The translations under genes were made by a program, and so were the position numbers. DNA of 64,000 nt from Jiella flava (GTDB taxonomy: Bacteria > Pseudomonadota > Alphaproteobacteria > Rhizobiales > Rhizobiaceae): the NCBI RefSeq assembly GCF_017349315.1, contig NZ_JAFMPP010000001.1, forward strand, positions 434,001-498,000. The letters are read 5' to 3'. Numbering within the stretch: the first letter of the stretch is position 1; each line of letters opens with the position of its first letter. Under the pieces are notes generated by a model, which ran no database searches, had not been told where the DNA came from, and saw nothing but the letters and a program-made list of their open reading frames with translations. Shown here in pieces: positions 8,456 to 17,357 of this stretch.

Positions 8456-9571
8456 ATGCGCGACATCGTTCTCATCGGCGGCGGCCACGCCCATCTCTTC
8501 GTCCTCGAAGCCTTCGCGAAGCGGCCACGGTCCGATATCCGCCTGACCCTGATCGCACGGGAAGCCTTCGCGCCCTATTCCGGCATGCTGCCCGGCCGAG
8601 TCTCGGGCCAATATCCGATCGACGCCGGCGAAATCGACCTTCAGCGCTTGGCCGGCCGGGCCGGCGCTCGCTTCGTTCATGCCAGTGCGACCAGGATCGA
8701 CCGGAGCGCCAGGCGCGTCGAGCTCAGCGATGGCACGAGCCTCGCCTATGATTGGCTCTCTCTCGATATCGGCATCGTGCCCGACGTCTCGGCGATCGCC
8801 GACGCCGCATCCCATGGGCTGATCGTCAAGCCGATCTCGACATTTCGCCAACGGCTGGAGCCGCTTCTCGCGGGGATCGATGCGGGAGCCGCCCGGCATC
8901 TGGCGGTGGTCGGCGGCGGGCCGGCGGGTTTCGAGCTTGCCCACGCCGTGCGGCGGCGGCTCCACAGGGCAACGCCGAACCCCGGCACGACGGTAACGCT
9001 GCTCGCCGGCCATAAGCTTCTCGCCGACCTGCCCGCTCGCGGCCAAAGCCTTGGTCGCCGGTCGCTGCAGCGGCTCGGCATCGCCCTCGTCGAAGGGCCC
9101 AAAGCACAGGCCATCGGGGCCGACCACATCCGCCTCGACGACGGGCGAGCAATCGCCGCCGACGCGGTGATCGTTGCGACCGGCGCCGCCGCACCGCCGC
9201 TGTTGCGGGCCTGCGGTCTTGCCGTCGACGCGGCCGGTTTTTTGCGCGTCCGCCCGACGCTCCAGGCCGAAGACGACGATCACATCTTCGCCGCCGGCGA
9301 CTGCGTCACATTGATCGGTCAGGAGCGGTCCAAAGCCGGCGTCTATGCGGTGCGCCAAGGCCCCGTCCTTGCCGCCAATCTCAGCCGCGCCGCGCAATCG
9401 CGCCCGCTGCGCTTTTACGACGCTCAAAGCGCCCATCTGATGCTTCTCGCCCTCGCCGACGGCTCCGCCATCGCCGCGCGCGGCCGCTTCGCCCTTAAAA
9501 CCCGCCTCGCCTTTCGATTGAAAGACCACATCGACCGCCGTTTCGTCGCCCGCTTCTCAGCCCCGACTTGA
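8456..9571 (+). CDS. FAD/NAD(P)-dependent oxidoreductase, SelD N-terminal-domain type
   Basis: This 371-residue flavoprotein has two dinucleotide folds: GGGHAHLFVLEAF at the N-terminus (FAD) and VVGGGPAGFELA near residue 145 (NAD(P)H), and an FAD-binding 'IFAAGDCV' near residue 280. The opening GGGHAH and 'APYSGMLPGRVSGQY' near residue 40 match the oxidoreductase family that is fused to selenophosphate synthase in other bacteria; no SelD domain is attached here. The ATG at 8456 puts the FAD motif at the very start, as the family expects; longer readings run into the upstream repeat. Its substrate is unknown. Its position after cysDN suggests sulfur redox chemistry, possibly like sulfide:quinone reductases. 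Confidence 0.8.
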   Translation: MRDIVLIGGGHAHLFVLEAFAKRPRSDIRLTLIAREAFAPYSGMLPGRVSGQYPIDAGEIDLQRLAGRAGARFVHASATRIDRSARRVELSDGTSLAYDWLSLDIGIVPDVSAIADAASHGLIVKPISTFRQRLEPLLAGIDAGAARHLAVVGGGPAGFELAHAVRRRLHRATPNPGTTVTLLAGHKLLADLPARGQSLGRRSLQRLGIALVEGPKAQAIGADHIRLDDGRAIAADAVIVATGAAAPPLLRACGLAVDAAGFLRVRPTLQAEDDDHIFAAGDCVTLIGQERSKAGVYAVRQGPVLAANLSRAAQSRPLRFYDAQSAHLMLLALADGSAIAARGRFALKTRLAFRLKDHIDRRFVARFSAPT

Positions 9572-9606
9572 AGACGATCAGGCAGCTTGCCTCATGCGGT
9601 TCACCC

Positions 9607-10920
9607 TCAGCTCCGCAAGCTGTCGATATGCGTCATCGCGCGTTCGACATGCTCTGGCCAGGTGAGTGGGCGATAGCCTCTCGCCTTGTCGGTCAAGGCC
9701 GCGCCCATCTGACTGCCGTCGGCCGTCATGGCGACGATCGCGTCGGTCCATGCGGGCCCGTCGATTGGATCGATCAGGAGCGCTCGATCCTCCGATATCT
9801 CGCGATGGACCGGAATGTCCGATGCGATGACGGGCGTCTCCATTGCCAATGCTTCGGCGACAGGCAGGCTAAATCCTTCAACCTGCGAAGGCGCCACCAG
9901 CGCCCGTGCACCGCTTAACAGATGCGACAAACCGAGATCGGACAAATCGGCGACTTCCACGATGTGGGGTCCGATCTCACGCGAGCGCTCGAGAACGTCG
10001 ATCATGTTCTCATTTTCCCAGCCGCGACGGCCGACCAGAACCAGTTTCGGCGCGGCCGGCCCAAGACGCTGGACGACGGCGCGCCAGACATTGAACAGGA
10101 AAATCAGGTTCTTGCGCGGCTCGATGGTGCCCACACAAACGAAATACGGCGCCTGCGGGAGCAACGCCGCATTGACCGGCACGGCCGCAAACCAGCGATC
10201 GACCCCAAGCGGCACCACCTCGACCCGCGGCACCCGCCAGCCTTCGCCTTCCATGTATCGCGTGACCGCCTCGGCCGTCGCCGCCGAATTGACGACGATC
10301 AGTTCGGCCCTCGCCGCGACCGTCTTTAACCGCTCGTGATGGCGCGCCGCCGAGCCGGGCGAGCAAAATTCGGGGTAGTCGACCGGAATCGCGTCGTGAA
10401 TGAAGAAGGCCGACGGGATCTTGTTGGCCGCAAGCCAGGAGAAGCGGTCGGGTTTGTCGAGCTGAGTATGCGAGGAATGGTAGTAGCAGCGCTCGGCCGC
10501 GGCCGACGCCTTCAAGGTCTTGCGCATCGCCCGCGGCGCATTGGCGATCTGGCGAAACGGAAATTGCAGCGTCTTTTTGGCGTGATGCAGGCGCCCGGCC
10601 CGCTTCAAGCTCGTCGCGCCCGCTCGCGTTGGATCCGCCGGCGCATCGATCGCCTGTTTGACGCTCATATATAAACCATCGCCGGACGCATCCGCGCGAT
10701 CGCGCATCCAACCCGCCTCGATCTTCGCCAGATGATCGCGCATCACCTCGCCTGGGATCGAGCCATTGCCGACTGGCGTCGTGATGATTGGAACGACGGC
10801 GCCGTATTTCTCTTTCGTCACGAGTTCGTCGGCGTAAGCGAATTCGACCCGGTCGATGCCTGTCGGCGCACCGCGCAACAGGCGTGAGGAAATTCGCGTA
10901 AGATCAAGGAAGACGGTCAT
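9607..10920 (-). CDS. glycosyltransferase family 4 (GT-B fold)
   Basis: This 437-residue retaining glycosyltransferase probably adds a sugar to a surface polysaccharide in the cytoplasm. The C-terminal GT4 domain is clear: GTIEPRKNL near residue 245 and the nucleotide-sugar binding run 'SQVEGFSLPVAEALA' followed by 'TPVIASDIPVHREI' near residue 370. The N-terminal half has the 'TGIDRVEFAYA' segment found in capsule mannosyl- or rhamnosyltransferases. The start is the ATG at 10920 (MTVFLDLTRISSRL), which begins at the first strand of the fold; an upstream frame adds 21 unlikely residues. It is the last gene of the minus-strand Kps block, 102 bases after kpsT. Donor and acceptor are unknown. 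Confidence 0.88.
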   Translation of the reverse strand: MTVFLDLTRISSRLLRGAPTGIDRVEFAYADELVTKEKYGAVVPIITTPVGNGSIPGEVMRDHLAKIEAGWMRDRADASGDGLYMSVKQAIDAPADPTRAGATSLKRAGRLHHAKKTLQFPFRQIANAPRAMRKTLKASAAAERCYYHSSHTQLDKPDRFSWLAANKIPSAFFIHDAIPVDYPEFCSPGSAARHHERLKTVAARAELIVVNSAATAEAVTRYMEGEGWRVPRVEVVPLGVDRWFAAVPVNAALLPQAPYFVCVGTIEPRKNLIFLFNVWRAVVQRLGPAAPKLVLVGRRGWENENMIDVLERSREIGPHIVEVADLSDLGLSHLLSGARALVAPSQVEGFSLPVAEALAMETPVIASDIPVHREISEDRALLIDPIDGPAWTDAIVAMTADGSQMGAALTDKARGYRPLTWPEHVERAMTHIDSLRS

Positions 10921-11022
10921 CAGATTAAGCGTTGAACCGGAGCGAAGGCGTTTGCAGCTCAGAAATGGAGGGCCGGCGATCACCGATTTTCACGGGCACA
11001 CCGGTTGAGACAGCCGGGCCGA

Positions 11023-11844
11023 TCAAAGGCTGCCGTAAATTTGGAGCGCGAATTCAAGATCGTTGAAGAGACGGCTGCGGCCGCGCTTCATGACGATCGC
11101 CTTCGAGCAGTATTCGAGGATCGTCTGACGATGATGGCTGACAAGGATCATCGAGGCATGTCCATGAGTGCCGAAAAGAGCATCACGACATTTTTGCTGG
11201 AACCGTTGGTCACCGACGGCAAGAACTTCATCGATCAAATAACACTCAAAATCAATGGCCATCGTCAAAGCAAATGCCAATCGCGTCTTCATGCCGGATG
11301 AATATGTCTTGACCGGATAGCGAATATACTTCCCAATCTCGGCAAAATCTGCCACATAATCAATCGTTTCTTGAATTGGCTTATTATAAATCCGCGCAAT
11401 GAAGCGGATATTGTCAAGGCCGCTCATGTTGGGATGGACACCGCCGCCGCCGAATGACAGCGGCCAAGACATTTTCAAACCGCGATGCACGCTGCCGCTC
11501 GTTGGTTGTTCAACGCCGCCGATCAATTTGACGAGTGTCGACTTGCCGGCGCCGTTCTTTCCCAGAACAGCAATCTTTTCCCCCGGCCCCACTTCAAAGC
11601 TGATGCCGTCGAGCACACGAACGGGCCCGGTCTCGCCGTGATAGCACTTGACGATATTATTGATGCTGACCTTGCGCGTGTCGCTGACGAGCGAACTCTG
11701 GACTTTCGCAGCGGGTCGGACACGTTCGTTTTCGAACAGCCGTGGACGCGCAGGCACCAACGGAAGCAATCGCTTCGGCGTTATCGTCTGGAGTGCGCGG
11801 CCGATCGCCGAGGACGCCCCGCCATGCTTCTGCACCAAACTCAT
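11023..11844 (-). CDS. kpsT: capsular polysaccharide ABC transporter, ATP-binding subunit (KpsT/Wzt type)
   Basis: This 273-residue ATPase powers export of a lipid-linked polysaccharide across the inner membrane. Walker A GKNGAGKST is near residue 95, the signature 'YSSGMKTRLAFA' near 190 and Walker B 'CYLIDEVLAVGD' near 208. The 'PLSFGGGGVHPNMSGLDNIRF' region near residue 130 is the hallmark of KpsT/Wzt exporters. A non-homologous extension of about 55 residues, rich in Arg and Pro, precedes the ATPase domain. There is no C-terminal carbohydrate-binding domain, so it is KpsT rather than long Wzt. It overlaps kpsE by four bases (ATGA). The matching permease lies 5.5 kb away at 17358. Confidence 0.92.
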   Translation of the reverse strand: MSLVQKHGGASSAIGRALQTITPKRLLPLVPARPRLFENERVRPAAKVQSSLVSDTRKVSINNIVKCYHGETGPVRVLDGISFEVGPGEKIAVLGKNGAGKSTLVKLIGGVEQPTSGSVHRGLKMSWPLSFGGGGVHPNMSGLDNIRFIARIYNKPIQETIDYVADFAEIGKYIRYPVKTYSSGMKTRLAFALTMAIDFECYLIDEVLAVGDQRFQQKCRDALFGTHGHASMILVSHHRQTILEYCSKAIVMKRGRSRLFNDLEFALQIYGSL

Positions 11845-13415
11845 ACCACGTGTTCCATCGCGTCCTTCATCAGCACCCCGACGACCTTATAAAGGGCAAT
11901 GCCGACGAGGCCGACAATGAACGCCCAAAATACGGGTCGCGGCCCCGAAGGCCGATCCGGCAGATTTGGTGCCGTGATCGTTTGAAGATAAAACCGATTG
12001 GAAAACGCCTCCTGACGCGCCTCTTCCATCGATGCGTAGGCACTGGTGAGCGCCTGGATCGCCAAGGTCCGCTCTAAATCCAAGCTTTCGTAGGCTGAAA
12101 TTTTCGGCGCGAGCGAATTATCGGACCCCACGAGCCTCTCGCGGATAGCCTTGATCTGCTTCTGAAGCGCCCTGCGCTGCTCACGCAAACTGGCAAGACG
12201 CGGATTCTTCGGCGCCGACGAGCTGAGCTGTGCAATCTCAGTATCAATCGTCGTTGCCTGTGAGGTGAGCGTCGTGATCAGGCCAAGCTCGGTGTCGGAT
12301 TGGGCTTGCGGATCCAAAAGCTGTTGCGAATTCCGAAAATCGGTCATGCGCTTTTGAACGTCTCTGACCCGATCCTCACTCGTGGCGAGAACGGCTTTTG
12401 TGAACGCGATTGCATCGTCCGTCGCGCGCTTGTTCATACTATTGATGAGCTTTTCGGCTTCGCTTAACAACGACGTCGCGAGTTGCTGAGCATCTTGCGG
12501 CGAAAATGCCGTCACACTCAGTGTCGAGATACCGGTATCGGAATCGATACTGACATCAACGGCATCCCGCATCGCGTCGTAAAGACCCTCTTTGTTGTCG
12601 CTATAAAAAATTCCCGGAAAATCTGAAAATACGTCGCCCGACGGCTTCATTAATTTATTTTTCAGATCATCAGCCTTCGCAAGATGCTCGGCCGCATCGC
12701 GCGACTTGAAATACACAAGAATTGCTTCACTGGACTCATTGGAAGCCGTGATTCCGGACACGGAGAGACCCAGTCCTGCGGTCGAAAGTCCTTTACGAAC
12801 GACGTATGTTGCTTCAGACGTATATCGATATGGAGCAAAAACCGAAAGATAGATTGCGGTGATCAACGCCGGAAAGACGACCAAGCAGAGAAACAACCAA
12901 GGCGGTCGGCGCGACGACGCTCGAACGACACCGACATCGTCCAAGCGATTGACATGTTCCGTCAACTCCGAAGCCAACGCGATATTCTTGCTCAGCGGCG
13001 CGCGAGCCGGTGGCGTCGTTACAGGATGACGAGCAGCCGGATCGGCAGGAACGACGGTGTTGGAAGACGGCTTGGCCTGGGCATTTCCCCCTTCCGCAAC
13101 GACCAGCTTTGGCTCGAGACGCGCTTCGCCGCCATGATCGGCCGCGAACAGACCAAACACATTTGCCATCCGGCCGATTTCGCGCGGCTTGAGCGGCCGC
13201 AAGACAGCCGCGAGACTGCCGAGCCCAGACATCGGCGCGTCGAGAACCTGGTTTATCCGCGCACGCCGCTCGGTTGGCGACGCGTCACCGAAAGCAGACC
13301 GGGACGTTGGTCGCTTCTGAGCGTCGTTCGATTTCCGGGAAAAATGTGCTTGGGAGTCAGGCAGCCCAGTTTGCATCCGCTTCGCGCGACCTTTTCCGAA
13401 CGAGGACATCGACAT
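11841..13415 (-). CDS. kpsE: capsule export inner-membrane protein, KpsE/PCP family
   Basis: This 524-residue polysaccharide co-polymerase-type protein bridges the ABC exporter and the periplasm. It has two membrane helices, near residues 171-193 (WLFLCLVVFPALITAIYLSV) and about 497-515 (VFWAFIVGLVGIALYKVVG), enclosing a periplasmic part with 'YRYTSEATYVVR' and a long coiled coil near residues 330-450. The cytoplasmic N-terminus of about 170 residues is far longer than in E. coli KpsE and is largely low in complexity. Two in-frame ATGs, 13415 and 13409, are possible; AAAGG is better spaced for 13409. It is the first gene of a coupled kpsE-kpsT pair. Confidence 0.9.
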   Translation of the reverse strand: MSMSSFGKGRAKRMQTGLPDSQAHFSRKSNDAQKRPTSRSAFGDASPTERRARINQVLDAPMSGLGSLAAVLRPLKPREIGRMANVFGLFAADHGGEARLEPKLVVAEGGNAQAKPSSNTVVPADPAARHPVTTPPARAPLSKNIALASELTEHVNRLDDVGVVRASSRRPPWLFLCLVVFPALITAIYLSVFAPYRYTSEATYVVRKGLSTAGLGLSVSGITASNESSEAILVYFKSRDAAEHLAKADDLKNKLMKPSGDVFSDFPGIFYSDNKEGLYDAMRDAVDVSIDSDTGISTLSVTAFSPQDAQQLATSLLSEAEKLINSMNKRATDDAIAFTKAVLATSEDRVRDVQKRMTDFRNSQQLLDPQAQSDTELGLITTLTSQATTIDTEIAQLSSSAPKNPRLASLREQRRALQKQIKAIRERLVGSDNSLAPKISAYESLDLERTLAIQALTSAYASMEEARQEAFSNRFYLQTITAPNLPDRPSGPRPVFWAFIVGLVGIALYKVVGVLMKDAMEHVV

Positions 13416-13653
13416 CCTTTATTCCCAGACCGCCAAATGTGACCAATTCGTGGATCGGCCCATTTAGCATACATCATGTCCGCGACGGCACACGGGTAGC
13501 AAAGCGGGCAATCTGCGCCCACACGCCCTGATCGTTGCGGCCGCCCGCATCGAACGCTCACTCAGATCGCCAACCAGATCGTCAAACGCCGCGCTCGAAG
13601 CCAGATTCCCCGCCAGGCCCAGCCGCACACGCGGCTCGGCATCCTTACCCATT

Positions 13654-13755
13654 TAGAGCGCCCTGCGTCCGATCGGACGCAGGGCGCTCTAAGCCTTGAA
13701 TCGACGCATCATGCTTTGCCGAAAATCGATTCCGATTTTCGGGCCGATGCTGGAG
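13654..13755. repeat. dispersed bipartite palindromic repeat, copy 2, with 38-bp perfect palindrome
   Basis: Bases 13654-13691 are an uninterrupted perfect palindrome with 19-base arms (TAGAGCGCCCTGCGTCCGA and its complement). The second half (about 13706-13752) has GCATC...GATGC enclosing CCGAAAATCG-ATTC-CGATTTTCGG, also a perfect stem. This is the least decayed copy in the window. It lies in the 750-base gap between kpsE and the phosphomannomutase gene, in which I see no gene. Confidence 0.9.
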
Positions 13756-13967
13756 CATGTGCCATTCTGGACATCGCCCAGGTGTCGGACACATCCGAAA
13801 ACTCTTGAGCACGCACCAATTTCTATCTGACTCTCGTTACCGGATCGGCACCAGCCTCTGCAAGCCGGCGGCCGTATGATGATCCGCTCACCCCGACGTC
13901 ATCTATGCTCTCGCGCGCCGTTCGTCTGAAAGGACGCACAAAGGACGCGCGATCTTACTGATTCTTC

Positions 13968-14010
13968 GCATCTGCTGTCCAAAAATCGATTCCGATGTTC
14001 GGGCCGATGC
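13968..14010. repeat. half copy of the bipartite repeat (second stem only)
   Basis: GCATC at 13968 and GATGC ending at 14010 enclose AAAAATCGATTCCGATGTTC, the second half of the repeat family. The first half is absent. It shows that the two halves can occur separately. Confidence 0.75.
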
Positions 14011-14167
14011 TGTAGGCAGGGCTTGTGCCGATTTTGTGATCGACACCCTTCCGGTAAGCGAAAAATGAGCAAAATGGCAAATGCGACCAAGCGTTCGGCC
14101 AACCCGCCACCGCTTCCATGAGTGAGAGCCCGATCGCCAAGCAGCGACGCTCACCGCTATCGCCCGC

Positions 14168-15610
14168 TCACCGTCCCAGGGCCTGCTCTGCGGCAGCAAG
14201 TCCCCAATCAAGCAGCCGTTGCGCGACGTTGGCACCGGCCGCTTCAACGTAGCAGCGCAATTCCGGGGCGTTGCCGGAGGCGCGATAGTGCAGGGTTTCG
14301 CCGCTCTCGAGCACGACACGCACACCATCGAGCTGATCGACACTCGCGACCGCGCCGATCGCTGCGAAGAAGTCGCGGCGATAGCCGGCGTCCGTGCCGA
14401 GGGCCTGCAGGAACGGGCCGCTTTCGCTTGCCGGCACGTCCTTGAGACGATGAGCCGCGGTGAAGCCCGCATCGAGGCCCGCGACGATCGTTGCCAGAGG
14501 CGTCTTGGACGCCGCCATGGCGGCAAGTACGGCAAGGATCGGAAGGACGCTGTCACGGGTTGGCAAGGCATCAAGCCGCCGCCCTTGACGCGCGATGGCA
14601 GAGCCAAGCAACAGGCCGCCATTGGCTTCAAAACCCACAATACCCGCTTCGCCGGACCCCGCGGCAGCCGCCATGCCGGCGATGACATAGGGGCTACCAA
14701 CCTTGGTGCGCCGGACCGTTGTCGCGATGCCCGACCGCTCGATCGCCGCGCTCGATGTGACCGGCGTGACGATGGTCGAAAGCCCAAGATGCCGGGCCGT
14801 CAAAAGCCCGATGACGTCACCGCGCAAGACCGCACCGCTCGCATCGGCGACGAGCGGGCGATCCGCGTCGCCGTCGGTCGAGACAAAAGCGTCGCAGCGC
14901 CCGTCTTTCGCCCACTCTGCCAAAAGCGTCAGATCCTCGGGCCGATGGGCCTCTGTATCGACGGGAATGAAACGGTCGGCGCGGCCATAGACCACCGTCT
15001 GCGCCCCGAGACGCTGCAGGATCTCGACCAAGAGATCACGCGCGACAGACGAATGCTGATAGACGCCGACTGTCAGGCCCGTCAGGGCCTCGCCGCCGAA
15101 AAATGCGGTATAGCGCGCGACGAAGGGCGCCGCCGCATTGAGCGCCTCGGCCTCCCCTTCAGACGCTGAATGCCTGTCGAAATCGGCGCGATCGTCCTCG
15201 CTCAAGCCATCGAATGCCGCCACGATCCCGATCTCGTCGGCTTTTCCGATCTCACCGGACGGGGCGTAGAATTTCAGGCCGTTGCGATCCTCAGGGATGT
15301 GACTTCCGGTGACCATGATGGCCGGTACGTTGCGCGTGAGTGAGGCCAAGGCCACGGCCGGCGTCGGCACGGCGCCACAATCGATCGGCGTGAAGCCGGC
15401 CCGTCTGGCGGCGGCGATGACGAACGCCGCGATTTGTGGGCTGCTGAAGCGCAGGTCGCGCGCCACGAGCACCCTTCGCGCATCGGGCGCGATTCCGCCG
15501 GCCTCCTCGAGGTAACGCAGGAACGCCAGGGTGTAGCCGTAGCTCGGCCAGCCAAGCAGATCGGTGACGAGGCCGCGCAGACCGCTGGTCCCGAATTTCA
15601 AACTGGTCAT
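14168..15610 (-). CDS. manB: phosphomannomutase / phosphoglucomutase
   Basis: This 480-residue alpha-D-phosphohexomutase converts mannose-6-phosphate to mannose-1-phosphate (or the glucose pair). The catalytic phosphoserine loop TGSHIPEDRNGLKFY is near residue 97, the Mg-binding 'STDGDADRPLV' near residue 230, and the sugar loop 'GFEANGGLL' near 322. Length and order of the four domains are normal. The ATG at 15610 gives the family start MTSLKFGTSGLRG and has GGAAGAG a few bases upstream. The gene lies 121 bases after manC in the same direction and together they provide GDP-mannose. A GlmM role is less likely because the guanylyltransferase is adjacent. Symbol is by context. Confidence 0.88.
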   Translation of the reverse strand: MTSLKFGTSGLRGLVTDLLGWPSYGYTLAFLRYLEEAGGIAPDARRVLVARDLRFSSPQIAAFVIAAARRAGFTPIDCGAVPTPAVALASLTRNVPAIMVTGSHIPEDRNGLKFYAPSGEIGKADEIGIVAAFDGLSEDDRADFDRHSASEGEAEALNAAAPFVARYTAFFGGEALTGLTVGVYQHSSVARDLLVEILQRLGAQTVVYGRADRFIPVDTEAHRPEDLTLLAEWAKDGRCDAFVSTDGDADRPLVADASGAVLRGDVIGLLTARHLGLSTIVTPVTSSAAIERSGIATTVRRTKVGSPYVIAGMAAAAGSGEAGIVGFEANGGLLLGSAIARQGRRLDALPTRDSVLPILAVLAAMAASKTPLATIVAGLDAGFTAAHRLKDVPASESGPFLQALGTDAGYRRDFFAAIGAVASVDQLDGVRVVLESGETLHYRASGNAPELRCYVEAAGANVAQRLLDWGLAAAEQALGR

Positions 15611-15731
15611 CGTCTCTTCCTTTACGGGGATGTTGCCCAGCAGGCCGGCGCGGGCGAGACGGCGCCCATTTTGGCGATCGGCGGCCCGCACTCGTCAGAA
15701 GCGAACCGCTCGTCCTGTCGGAACCGATCCG

Positions 15732-17147
15732 TCAGCTGCGCGCGTAGACGTCTTCGATCCGTACGATGTCGTCCTCTCCGGTGTAGCTGCCGACCTGAAC
15801 CTCGATCAGCTTGAGGTCGATCTTGCCGGGATTGTGCAAACGATGGACGCAGCCGATCGGCAGATAGGCCGCCTCGTTTTCATGGTAGAATTGCACCGCC
15901 TCGTCGATCGTCACCTCGGCCGTGCCATGCACGACGACCCAATGCTCGGCGCGATGGTGATGACGCTGCAGACTGAGGCGCCCCCCCGGCTTGACGCAGA
16001 TATGCTTGACCTGGAAGCGATCACCAATGTCGATGCGCTGATACCATCCCCACGGGCGATGAATCCGCAGATGCTCGCCCGCCTCGCGGCGGCCGGCCTT
16101 CTTCAACTCGGCGACCAGCGTCTTGACCTTCGGCGCCGCTTTCATCGACGAGACCAGCACCGCGTCATGGGTGGTCACCACGACCACCCCGTCGAGCCCG
16201 ACGACGGCGGTCAACGCCTCTTCGGAGCGCACGAAGCTGTCATGCGTGTCGATCGCGACGACGTCTCCTTCGAGACGATTGCCGTTGGCGTCCCTATTCT
16301 TGACCGCATGCAGCGAATCCCAAGAGCCGATATCCGACCAGCCGAATTCCGCTGCGAGAACGCCGCCGAGCTTGGTCCGCTCCATCACCGCATAGTCGAT
16401 CGAAATCGTCGGCGATGACGCGAACGCCGCCTCGTCCAGCCGAATGAAATCGAGGTCACGCACCGCCTTTTCGACGGCGCGGCGAGCGGACTCCAACACC
16501 TCCGGCGCGTAAGACTGGAGTTCGCCGACCATCGTCTCGGCCGAAAACGCAAAATTGCCGCTGTTCCAGAGATACCCTTCCGTGATGTAGGTTTCAGCGG
16601 TCTTGCGATCGGGCTTTTCAACGAAACGCGCAATGGAGTGGGCGCCGATATCGAGTTCAATGTCCCCCGGCTGGATGTAGCCATAGGCGGTCGAGGGATG
16701 ATCGGGCGTGATCCCGAGGGTCATGATCCGTCCGGACGATGCCATCCCGGCCACTTTCCGAACGGCGACGCCGAAGCCTGCCTCATCACCGATCACGTGA
16801 TCGGAAGCGAGCAAGAGGCATGCGCCGCCGGCGCTTCTGCGTTCCGCCAGGAGCGCCCCCACCGCCACGGCGGCAGCGCTGTCGCGCCGTTGCGGCTCAA
16901 GCACGATCTCCGCATCGCAGCCAATGACAGCCAACTGCTCAGCCGCAATGAAGCGAAAGTCATTGTTTGTGATCACGATCGGTCGATCGAAGTCGGCGCC
17001 CGACACCCGCAACATCGTCGCCTGGAAAGCCGAATGCCCATCGTCGAGCAGCGGAATGAACTGCTTCGGCATCGAATCGCGCGAGACCGGCCAAAGTCGG
17101 GATCCTGCGCCCCCGGCCATGATGATTGGAGTAATTGCCTGCACCAC
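15732..17147 (-). CDS. manC: mannose-1-phosphate guanylyltransferase / mannose-6-phosphate isomerase
   Basis: This 471-residue bifunctional enzyme forms GDP-mannose from mannose-1-phosphate and GTP. The nucleotidyltransferase signature is near residue 10 (IIMAGGAGSRLWPVSR), the 'FVEKPDRKTAETYI' loop near 172 and 'WNSGNFAF' near 193. The C-terminal type II isomerase cupin is seen from about 370, with 'HRPWGWYQRID' and 'VKPGGRLSLQRHHHRAEHW'. The start is GTG at 17147, followed by a second GTG, with AAAGGA about 8 bases upstream. It leads the manC-manB pair inside the capsule region. In AlgA/XanB relatives the same protein also interconverts fructose- and mannose-6-phosphate. Confidence 0.93.
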   Translation of the reverse strand: MVQAITPIIMAGGAGSRLWPVSRDSMPKQFIPLLDDGHSAFQATMLRVSGADFDRPIVITNNDFRFIAAEQLAVIGCDAEIVLEPQRRDSAAAVAVGALLAERRSAGGACLLLASDHVIGDEAGFGVAVRKVAGMASSGRIMTLGITPDHPSTAYGYIQPGDIELDIGAHSIARFVEKPDRKTAETYITEGYLWNSGNFAFSAETMVGELQSYAPEVLESARRAVEKAVRDLDFIRLDEAAFASSPTISIDYAVMERTKLGGVLAAEFGWSDIGSWDSLHAVKNRDANGNRLEGDVVAIDTHDSFVRSEEALTAVVGLDGVVVVTTHDAVLVSSMKAAPKVKTLVAELKKAGRREAGEHLRIHRPWGWYQRIDIGDRFQVKHICVKPGGRLSLQRHHHRAEHWVVVHGTAEVTIDEAVQFYHENEAAYLPIGCVHRLHNPGKIDLKLIEVQVGSYTGEDDIVRIEDVYARS

Positions 17148-17357
17148 GCGAGATCCTTTCAGCCTCGGCGTCGTCGACGCATCACTCTGCGAGCGACATC
17201 TGACGAATTGCGACCGCGATATTGCGCCGAAAACGAAAATGATTCCTCAAATCATCCCCGCATTTCAATCTCACGCCGAGCCCACACCGAGCCTAAAATC
17301 CGATCGTACCATCACACATGCGCCCGCCGAAAGTCGCCCCGCAAAAAATAGATCAAA

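Noticed and set aside
11399-11641. 80-residue plus-strand frame within kpsT
   Set aside because: Overlaps the KpsT Walker A region on the other strand; shadow.
13464-13652. 62-residue minus-strand frame next to the 38-bp palindrome
   Set aside because: The first 30 residues look plausible, but there is no ribosome-binding site, no family match that I can name, and the end is Arg/Cys-rich noise.
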